Below are positions 56,310 to 64,000 of a DNA stretch of 64,000 nucleotides, piece by piece (the first letter of the stretch is position 1; the number at the start of each line of letters is the position of its first letter). A program made the translations under genes and the position numbers. This stretch comes from Tetraselmis striata (Eukaryota > Chlorophyta > Chlorodendrophyceae > Chlorodendrales > Chlorodendraceae): NCBI GenBank assembly GCA_006384855.1, contig VCJN01001361.1:23140-87139 (forward strand), written 5' to 3'. The notes beneath the pieces were generated by a model. That model had not been told where the DNA came from, searched no databases, and saw nothing but the letters and a program-made list of their open reading frames with translations.

Positions 56310-56640
56310 CTTGCCGATGTTGGACAGCGAGCTCCCTGAGTACACTATGGGCCACATAATCAAGCGGTTCAGGGAGCTCGCGGTGGCTTGCGCCTGCTAC
56401 TGTTTGTACGACCGTATCCCCGGCTAGCCCACCGACGCCAACCTGCGCAAGCAGATTCAGAAGGCGGCTCGCAGCCGCAGGAGGGACTGGCCACACTCCA
56501 AGAAGTGGGCGGAGAAAAAGATTGAGGGCATCTAGCCATGGAACTCGTCGTGGTGGGGCAAGTATTTCGCAGTATTCCGAGTCGGTGCGGAGCGGGACGT
56601 CCGACCACCCAGCACCCTCATACTTGACCGAGGCCCAGGA
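56310..56640 (+). pseudogene. Decayed gene fragment with in-frame TAG codons
   Basis: One plus-strand frame reads MLDSELPEYTMGHIIKRFRE, then CYCLYDRIPG, a TAG at 56425-56427, and LRKQIQKAARSRRRDWPHSK to KIEGI. A second TAG lies at 56533-56535, and PWNSSWWGKYFAVFRVGAER follows. The text between the stops is clearly protein-like, with amphipathic basic helices. Both stops are one C-to-T change from CAG (Gln). I do not recognise the family. Genes elsewhere in the window end in TAG, so readthrough as Gln is unlikely, and decay is the simpler reading. Confidence 0.5.
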
Positions 56641-57879
56641 GGCTGCCGCTTTGATCAATAACAACGCCCTCTCCTCGGTGGAGAAAGGCGATTCCAACCC
56701 TACTAGAACCCCCGCAGTGGAAAGACGAGTCCGAGATTTCAGTGCAGTTGGTGTTGGCTGCTTGCACGTGTCATGACTTATATTGTGCATGTGGTGACGA
56801 CATCACAACGACTGAATAATTTGTCTTATTTTTGTAATTACAACTTAGGTCCGGCATCAACATGAACAGCAACACACTGCTTGAGCAATCTACCGGCTCC
56901 AGCCCCGCGGCCCCCTCCCCCGTCCAGTCGTCCAGCTCCCGTTTCCTGTGCATCTCGAGCCCCCCCCCCCCCCCCCCCCCCCGTTGTATGATACAACCAA
57001 CATGCAAACGGCTTCAGATGGGCGTGTGGCCTCCAACTTTGCTGATGCAAGCTGGGTGTCAACAAATGCAAGCACATCTGCAAGCGGCGGCAGTAACCAA
57101 GCAGCTCGCGACCAGCCACCACCTTGTTAGCTGTGGGCAGGTATGGTGATGGACAACACCATCCTACAAGCCACAGCCACATGGGCGAGGTAGGCCGGGC
57201 AGAAGAGGCCCGCGGCAGCGCAGCCCGAGCAAGGGCAGTAGCATGCCGCGGCGCGGCGCGGCAGCGGTGGGCACTACGTAACTAATTTCTTGTTTGTTTC
57301 TCAGTACTTTCGCAGAGTGTCAGACCCCACCCCGCATAAAACTGAAAGTGACCGACACTCGACTGTCAAATTTTCCAAATATGATTAAGTGTGCTCAAAT
57401 CCGCTTAACAACAGTTGAAAGCTCCACTCTCATTGGTTGTTGGGTTGGCAACATCCAGCATGGCGCATCAGCTTTGAGAAAACCTCAAACCAACCGCCGC
57501 CCGCGTGAAATTTATTTCCATTGTCTTTATCACGATGTCGGCATGTGGCGAACAACACTACAGCTCCCGCCCGTTAAGTTGAACTCCCGCGAGTACTCGC
57601 GAGTAATCGCGGAGTAATCACGCTTACTAGCGCGCTTAGTGATCTTCTAGAATATTACAAAGTACGGTACTCGTACCACTCCCGCCGTACTTTATAGTGA
57701 TGACTCGCGATTACTTGTGTCCTACTTCTCGTCACGCTAATGACTAATCTCTAGTACTCACTGCAAAACAGCATCGCTGCCGTACACTACATGCATGTAG
57801 CCTGAAATAAAGTTCTGCGGCGCTTACCGGTTGGGCGGTGTTAAGCGTGCTACATCATACAACCGCTTATTCGCGCTTA
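56641..57879. other. Spacer with one exon-like stretch
   Basis: After an AG at about 56849, a plus-strand frame reads SGINMNSNTLLEQSTGSSPA to about 56957 and then enters a C tract (56959-56982). This could be one exon of the same decayed or unresolved gene. 57190-57260 is GCGGC-rich. From 57290 to 57850 nothing is supported. Confidence 0.3.
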
Positions 57880-58542
57880 CTATTTGGTAAGCGCGGCTAA
57901 GCGGACCCCGTTTCGACGGGTGGACTTGGTGTACGCCTCAAGGGCGCCGCCTCTGTAAAAGCCCCAAGAGACATCCAAGAAGCGGATATCGATATGGCTG
58001 CCTAGAATGGCGCTGAGCAGCCGCGCCGGGCGGTAGGAGGGCTTGCCTACGGTTATAGTGGGCGGGAGGCGGGGGCGGGGTCTTGCCGGGGAGGGGAGGG
58101 GCACCCTGAAGCGGCCTGGCGCTTCAGGGTCATCCTCGATGCAAAGGCGGATTCGCTTCGAGTGGACAGCGAAGATGACGCCAAAGGGGGATTCGAGGGA
58201 CATTGCAAAGCGCGAGGCCCCGGGTTCAGTGGAGATGGGGCGGCGATGTATTGCGGTCGGCCCTGACCGGCACTTGTATATGTCGAGGGTCGCCGGGTAC
58301 ATATATGGGACAACACCGGCCTCCCGGAGTTCTTCAGACATGCGGGTTATAGCGTGTGGGATCCTTGCAGGGAGTGCCGTGTGCGCACGGCGGAGGGCGT
58401 CAACTACCGCCTCGGCCGGCCGTTTAGGGTCATGCATGGGTTGGTAGGGGGGGGGGGGGGTATGTGCGGTGGTTAGATCGACTAGATAGGGCGAACGTAG
58501 GGCTAGCTGAGGGGGCGCACCTTCCACTTTAGTGGAGGTCAC
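57880..58542 (-). CDS. Open frame of 220 residues, probable retroelement ORF
   Basis: This uninterrupted minus-strand frame starts at 58542 (MTSTKVEGAPPQLALRSPYL). It has a Pro-rich leader, a mixed middle (AITRMSEELREAGVVPYMYP, LESPFGVIFAVHSKRIRLCI) and a stop just before 57880. It directly abuts a LINE fragment on the other strand and lies among similar Pro-rich frames at 60-61.6 kb. I therefore take it as part of a retroelement ORF1 rather than a host gene. No domain is recognised. A G tract at 58447-58460 encodes a run of Pro. Confidence 0.4.
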   Translation of the reverse strand: MTSTKVEGAPPQLALRSPYLVDLTTAHTPPPPYQPMHDPKRPAEAVVDALRRAHTALPARIPHAITRMSEELREAGVVPYMYPATLDIYKCRSGPTAIHRRPISTEPGASRFAMSLESPFGVIFAVHSKRIRLCIEDDPEAPGRFRVPLPSPARPRPRLPPTITVGKPSYRPARLLSAILGSHIDIRFLDVSWGFYRGGALEAYTKSTRRNGVRLAALTK

Positions 58543-58576
58543 TAGCTGCGCGCGATGCCGCTAAACTAGTAAAGGC

Positions 58577-59428
58577 ATCGGTGTGGGCGCGTTACGAATC
58601 GTCGGCATCGCTAGCACGCAACATAACATGGGGTATATATGTCCATGCGTCTTATGCGTCAAACCCGTTGCCACAGTACGGTATGGGTGTCCCCGCGGAG
58701 GTTGCTTGTGGCCGGGCTGCACATTATGATACACTTACGCACCCAAGTATTTCCCACTGCCCGCCGATTGGCCCGGATTCATGCCATGCCGAAGCGGTTC
58801 CTTGAACACTGCCCTGCATGTGGCGGAGGTGAATCTGAGACTATCGAACATATGCTGGTGGAGTGCCCGCGGTGGGGGTATCACCGTCATAATTTTGGGT
58901 TGTTACTTCCGGAGTTCAGGGATTTTATTAGTAGCTAGTCAGGTTATTGCGTCAACACCTGAGGACTTAACTGCCTTTATTTTGGGCGGGGTCCCCCCCC
59001 TCCCTTCACGGCGCCCTGGATTTTACTGGGAATGGGAAAGTCTTCCAGCTATGGTGTCGGGCCCTCCCTCACATTGCCTTTTTTGTTGCACATGTATCGC
59101 ACTCCCGAAATGCTTTGCTCCGCGGGTTGGGGCTTGCCCCAACTCGCATTACTCGAATGGGCCGACGCCCAAACGGGTAGGGCGGATCTTTCGTGGTCAG
59201 TGCCGGGTATTGTGATGGCAGTGTTTTAGACGGTGATCCAACAGTGTTGGAAATTCCGTCACTGGCCTCCAATTAGTCTTGCAGAATGCTTCGGCAATTT
59301 GCTTGATGACTATGACGGAGCGTCGCCTACCCAGGGCTTTCCGTAACTAGATTGCTGCCTAAACGGCCGTCGTAGAGACGCTGCAAGGGTTTCATTGGTG
59401 CCAGTCCTGTCCCGGGGGCGAAAAAAAA
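58577..59428 (+). mobile_element. 5'-truncated LINE: end of reverse transcriptase plus 3' tail
   Basis: A plus-strand frame (58639-58938) carries the C-terminus of a non-LTR retrotransposon ORF2: HLRTQVFPTARRLARIHAMP, then a C-x2-C-x9-H-x4-C zinc knuckle (first Cys near 58810) ending VECPRWGYHR. This is the arrangement found after the reverse-transcriptase domain in many LINEs. Downstream comes a 3' UTR whose last 115 bases match 28680-28810 and end in GGGGGCG plus an A run. The reverse-transcriptase catalytic core is missing. Confidence 0.75.
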
Positions 59429-59992
59429 GGGGGCGGGGTGTCCAAGGGAGAAGCATGACAGTCGACGACGTAAGTAAAGTAGTCGTCGCTGACCGGTTTG
59501 GGTGGGGGTTGGCCATGTTGCGAGGTGTCCGGCAGCGGGGTTTTGTTGATTTGCGGATAGAGCTCGGGCATAAAGTTCGTTGCTGGTAGGCAGATGACCG
59601 CCCCTCATGCGGCCAAAGCCAGCAGGTCGGTAGCCTTGGTAGTGGCTAGCTCCTGTGGGCCGTGTGGGCGGGGAGGCGGGGTTAATGTATGTGAAAAACT
59701 TCGAAAAGTTCGTATGTGTCACAGTCCGGGAGACGGACCCCCGCCGTTGGGTTGATTGTTGAGCCGTCAGGTTTGGTGTTATTGGCGTGAGAGTCGAGCG
59801 AGCTCGTCCCAAGTCTGGGCCGTGCACGTCTCTATTACCATGGAGATGTTCGTTGGGCGGCGGGTGGTGGCCCTGCTTTTGGCGGCCCTTTCTATGTCGT
59901 GCATAGGAGTGAGGATGGCGGTAAGCCATGCATGTACGTAGCTCTGGGCCGGACCAGTCTTCTAGTAAGGGGTTGGAGACAAATATTGTGCG
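59429..59992 (-). pseudogene. Open minus-strand frame joined to the LINE tail
   Basis: A frame from 59929 downward (MAYRHPHSYARHRKGRQKQG, later NFSKFFTYINPASPPTRPTG) is Pro/Arg-rich and reads into the reverse complement of the plus-strand LINE tail. It is probably the broken end of the Pro-rich retroelement ORF that lies to its right. Confidence 0.35.
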
Positions 59993-61578
59993 TTATTGCA
60001 CACGGAGTTCTTGAGTGATGGATAGGGCGTCGATGCGGGGGAGCACCGGCACTCCGGTATTCGGGTAGTAGAGTTTGTTGGCGAGGGCCGTGTTGCGGTC
60101 TGTCTGTAGGCAGATGGCCTCGGTGGCATCCACCTTGGGAAGAGCGAGTTTTATTGTGCCCGCCGTCGCGACCCCCCGTTTGCCTTTCTGGCTAGGCATC
60201 GGGACACGTTTCGTGCAGACACGAAGGTCATTGGCCGTGGCCGTGATGCGCGTCCATGCCTTTTGGCTGGATAGGCCGGAACATTGTGAGATTGGAGTTG
60301 CGGCGCTCTTTCTTAGTGGTGATGTCAATACTGGGGTTGGAGTAGTCGTCGTGCGTTGAGGACTGGGACAATAGCGTCTTGGGGCAGTGCGTTCATTGCC
60401 ACGCCCATGAGGGTGGTGTGGGGAGGTTCCCCCAAGGAACGTTTTGGGAGTTGGTAGGCAGTTGGTGCTGCGTCGGCCCACGTGGCGGGGGGCGGGAGGG
60501 GGGGGGGGCGACGTCAAGACGGCCCCTGAGGGCTCGGGAGGGTCTTCAACCCTTGAAGTGGGCCTGCGGTGCCTGAGTTGGGCCGGGTGGGTGGGTACTT
60601 TTCCTTTAGCGGCGACGTGTAGCGCAACTACTGCAGAGTCGACGGTGCCTTGTGGGCGAAGGGGCATTAAGCGCGCGTGCGCGCGGATGGAAGGGAGCCG
60701 CTTGCGGCAAGTTGGTGTAGGGCAGAGGTGCCGGCAATAGCGGAAGTGCCCGCGGCCATCGAGTGCGTGGGCGCGAGATGGGTGTGTAGTAGCCGGTTCG
60801 ACGGAGGCCCCCTTGGGTGGTGCCGGCCGGGGCATCTGTGGTGTGGCGTCGCCGGATTTGGCGGCGGGGGATTTGGCGGTCGCCGCCGCGGCGTGCTCAT
60901 CGCTAGCACCGGCCGATCGGAATCGTAGGCTGTTGCCACAGCCAACGCCTTTTTGGCTACTATGGGCGGCTCTCGCGGCTGGGCGAGACGTTTCTGTTCT
61001 GACTTTACATTTGCCGAGGCCCGTGGGCTATGCAACAGGTGGTGCCGCGGCGGGTGGGGATCCGTTTGCCGGTACCAGTGCAAGTGCTCGCGCCCTTACT
61101 GCCCGCGGGGGGTGACGGGGAACGGATCAACCGGCACGGGTCGGGCTGCTAAGTCCCGCGAGACTGCGGCAGCCTCGTCGGCCGGAAGTTGGCCCTCTTC
61201 GATTGCCTTGATTTTGTCAAAGGGCATGTGATCTGAGTAGGTGTGGCCTGTGGTCATAGGAGTGCGGTGTGGTGTGAGATGTGGGATGTGAGGCGGCGAG
61301 CGGGACGCCCACGCCGCCGGTGGGGTGTTGTCGCGCCGGATCTGTGATACCGACGTCTGCGTCGCGCGGCGCCTGTCCGCCCTGCAACACCTCGCCCCCC
61401 TCCTCCATGTCCTCTGATGAGGAATGCACGGATTTGGACGTGTCTGCTTGCTTGCGGCTGGCGGAGTGGCTGCGGATGGCTCAAGGTGATAGCATGGTAG
61501 GAACATGCGACCGTCGGTGGCGGCGCGAGTACGGATCGCGGTAAATTGTGGTTTGCCGAGGGGGGCTTCACACGGCAC
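59993..61578 (-). pseudogene. Pro-rich retroelement ORF1/gag-like region
   Basis: Three minus-strand frames follow each other (61578-61096, 61083-60667, 60835-59993). Together they suggest one coding region of about 500 codons broken by a stop and frameshifts. The 5' part contains FDKIKAIEEGQLPADEAAAV and the 3' part contains KLALPKVDATEAICLQTDRN and YYPNTGVPVLPRIDALS. Pro, Thr, Arg and Ala dominate between them. Setting and bias match the remnants at 40.0-41.5 and 57.9-58.5 kb. No reverse transcriptase is present. Confidence 0.42.
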
Positions 61579-62641
61579 TAGTGATTTCGTCCTGCGATGC
61601 TATTGGTGAACATCGTTACGTACCGGTTCCGTTTTGTGAGGTAAAGTTTGAAGTGTGTGAAGGAACCTACTGGCTCCCAACCACAGGGGCCAGGCACGGG
61701 CTAGGTAGAAAGAAGTACCAAGCAGCGACCTCCCGCAGCTCATGCGGAGTCATGACCGTCCGCGTAGTGGGGACGGCCACCGTCCACATGCCCGACGCCG
61801 GATGACGCCGCGCCGAGCTGGCCGAACACTATCGTTCCCTGCTATCACGGGACATGTATGCATGGAGAGTGCCGCCCACCAGAGTCGAGAGTTGTTGGCA
61901 TATGATCTAGAAATTTCGCCAGCTTCTTTTGCGTGTTCGATGCAGCCTCTGCCTCCCGCTCCATCACGCGGGAATCCGCATCGCCCATGAGGCGGTGGCA
62001 GGCAGTAGCCGCATGAAGGCGGTCCCACGCCTCGCGCACCGCCGACTAGGCTCCGTAGTGTGGCTGGCCGACCCACGAGCATCGTTGAGGAAGTGATATC
62101 CTTTTGGCGGGCGGGAGAAGCTGCGTTGAAGCTGCCTCGGTCAAGTACGTACTAAATAAAGCTGCGTGTCAAAGAAACCATGGGTGGGAGTGTTGGTGTC
62201 CAAATTCCCAGTGAGGAACCTCGGGAGGATGTCGTTCATGATGCAGCCGATGAAGGCGGCATCACGTATGTATGGTAGCCATGCGGCGGATGCCAGCGCC
62301 CTTCAACCGAGCAGTGGGGAGGTGAACCACGATGCGCGCCGTAGCCAGTGCATCCTCGCTCAAAGTAGCCGCCTCCGCTGCCATGGGGTCATGGTCGTGC
62401 AAAAGCTCCGCCTCGAAATCGGTGACCACCGGATTAGTGTCGGTGCTCTAGGTGAAGGGATCAAAAGATAACCCTAGTAGCAACGGCTCGGCCGCCGTGA
62501 GGACGGTGGCATCTACCGCCTACACGAAGGCCTCCACCTCGGACAGGAGGCAATTCCGCTCTGTGCTGCATGGTATGCAATGCACGACTACGTACCACGT
62601 GCCGCGCTAAATTATATTTTCTCCTCGAAAAGTTCAAAACG
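61579..62641. other. Spacer without a supported gene
   Basis: Short frames occur on both strands (for example 61548-61805 and 62166-62471 plus) without domains, splice logic or low-complexity landmarks. Nothing is supported. Confidence 0.4.
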
Positions 62642-62714
62642 TGGAGTCGCGGGGCATCGATCCCCGTACCTCTCGCATGCGAAGCGAGCGCTCTACCAAG
62701 TGAGCTACGACCCC
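62642..62714 (-). tRNA. tRNA-Ala (anticodon CGC)
   Basis: The 73-base minus-strand sequence folds into a complete cloverleaf. The acceptor stem GGGGTCG pairs with CGACTCC and keeps a G3-U70 wobble, the main identity element for alanyl-tRNA synthetase. The D stem is GCTC/GAGC with loop ACTTGGTA. The anticodon stem CTCGC/GCGAG holds loop TTCGCAT, giving anticodon CGC at 34-36. The T stem is CGGGG/CCCCG with loop ATCGATG. The discriminator base is A, CCA is not encoded, and there is no intron. Confidence 0.93.
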
Positions 62715-63694
62715 AGATGATTAGACATGTCACATTGGCAATTAAGATTATATCAAAAGTACTCTATTTCGTTTTACATCCCTCTCCACTAACTACAGCA
62801 GTGAAGCAAGGCCGCCGCCCGTTCTGACCAGGGTTGCCCTGAAGGGGCTTCAGTTCAGGCCACTTCAGGCTGAAGTCCCGACTTCAGCTGAATTCAGTTC
62901 AGGCTGAATACCTAGCGAAAATGGCCTGAATACCCCCTACCTGAAGTCCCTCTAAATGTACGAGTTTTGAGTTCAGCGGCTAGCGGTAGAATCCATTCGC
63001 TCTGATATGTCCGAATCCGCAGAGAAATTGTACTATAATCGCCCTAGGTGTCGCACATGGCCGCATCCGTACCAGGCCCACATATACGGCATATAGTACA
63101 TGATTGTGCGCCAATAGTATATTGCGCAGTGTTAAACGGTGTTTTCAGTTTCTGTAAGGATTAATGCGCCATCCTGCACTTGCTGTATTCCTTGGTGGGG
63201 CGGCAACGCAGGCTGGCGCCCGCCGCCAAGAAATACGGAATACAGCATCACCAAATGGCGCGCGATCACAGCACTACACTCTCCACTCTCAAGTCTCCAG
63301 TCTCAACCCTACGCCCAGTCCCCTCCCCTCCGCCCCCCCCCCCCCCAAGCTGATTATGGAAGCCGCGCAGGTTGCCTCGGAGGCCCGCCGAACCTTAACG
63401 CCGGCGCTGCGGAGGCCCGGAAGTCGACATGCAGGCCGCCGGCAACGAAGAGAGCATGCCGCCGCCGCCACCAGGTTCGCGCCCCGGCCCATCCCGGTAT
63501 ACGAACCGCCGTAACGTTGGCGGACTCGTCGCAGTGCACTTTGCCCCGGCCCGACAGTGCCAGCGCTGAACCACCGATAGAACTTTACAGTGACGATGAG
63601 CAAGCAGCCGGCATCCCATGTGATGTTGTAGACATGCCCAGCTCCACTATTCTACTGACTGCCACATTGTGTGTTGGATATATATGTGCGGCAG
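62715..63694. other. Spacer and possible 5' part of the edge gene
   Basis: 62830-62960 is rich in CTGAA and TTCAG words (TTCAGGC, CTGAAGT), a short degenerate repeat. From 63350 a plus-strand frame, with PPIELYSDDEQAAGIP near 63565, may be an upstream exon of the gene at 63695, but the frame is not fixed. Confidence 0.35.
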
Positions 63695-64000
63695 AGTTTC
63701 ACATTGAGCAAGATTCAGAATAAACTTAAATCTTGCATCACCTGGACCAAGAAGTCCTCCAAGGGCTGGCACGCGCTGGTCCTCGCATGCCGTGAGATGC
63801 GGGTGAAGGCTGTCAAGTTCATCACACCAGTGAAGACGCGCTTCACCAGCGTAAGTTTACACAACATGCCGTGCTGTTTTGTATTACTCCTGAGCTGATG
63901 TGCATGCCCTGTCGTGCTGCAATACAACACACTGACATGTGTATTGCTTGCATGTGCACGTCAGACATGGAGCATAGCTGCGGAGCCTTATCACGGCACG
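63695..64000 (+). CDS. hAT-like transposase-type gene, 5' exons only (right edge)
   Basis: An exon from 63695 (after GCGGCAG) to 63850 (before GTAAGT) reads SFTLSKIQNKLKSCITWTKK and ends FITPVKTRFTS. The next exon starts at 63965 in phase (TWSIAAEPYHGT) and leaves the window. The order W-H-x-L-V-x-A-C-R-E-M, then P-V-K-T-R-F-T-S-T-W resembles the middle of plant-type hAT/DUF659 transposases, where a V-K-T-R-W-x-S-T-Y block precedes a Leu-rich helix. The fragment is too short to decide between a working transposase, a domesticated gene and a remnant. Confidence 0.45.

Noticed and set aside
56425..56535. Alternative genetic code with TAG as Gln
   Set aside because: The NT-C2 and CxC-repeat genes both end naturally in TAG, so the standard code fits better.
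61548..61805. Plus-strand frame with cysteines as a small gene
   Set aside because: No domain, no start context and no splice logic; it overlaps retroelement debris.

Overview
The window looks like nuclear DNA of a green alga (Chlorophyta) or a close relative. Exons are GC-rich and split by spliceosomal GT-AG introns. One gene is an axonemal dynein heavy chain, so the lineage makes flagella. One protein carries the C-terminal block known from plant NT-C2 proteins, and a nuclear-type tRNA-Ala is present. Introns and spacers hold many long C or G homopolymers. Genus and species cannot be read from the sequence.

Layout. 1-5034 (-): the first eight exons of a dynein heavy chain, running off the left edge. 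6225-9076 (+): a Ser/Pro-rich protein, partly resolved. 9538-10565 (-): a secretory-pathway cyclophilin, four exons, fully resolved. 13142-15361 (+): an NT-C2/EEIG1-EHBP1-like protein. 19330-20987: a complete non-autonomous hAT element with an 8-bp target duplication and a broken transposase. 21509-30119 (+): an eight-exon gene for a protein with 14 tandem Cys-rich repeats, closely like the EsV-1-7 repeat but with a CxC...CxxC pattern. 31928-37344 (-): a six-exon gene for a multi-pass membrane protein carrying a HET-like domain. 37345-46700: mobile and repeated DNA, including a nested inverted-repeat structure at 42617-46700. 47038-50455 (+): a small three-exon protein with a Gly-rich membrane segment and a coiled coil. 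53165-54442 and 56310-56640: a candidate gene and a decayed gene that I do not recognise. 57880-61578: LINE (non-LTR) debris. 62642-62714 (-): tRNA-Ala(CGC). 63695-64000 (+): start of an hAT-like transposase-type gene, cut by the right edge.

The host genes do not form a pathway; they are monocistronic genes separated by transposon debris. The two most unusual are neighbours: the CxC-repeat protein and the membrane HET-like protein, about 1.8 kb apart and convergent. For the dynein, cyclophilin, HET-like and 47-50 kb genes, and from the third exon (22272) on in the repeat gene, all exon phases close and one frame runs through. These models rest on reading splice sites by eye; no alignment, RNA or database search was available.
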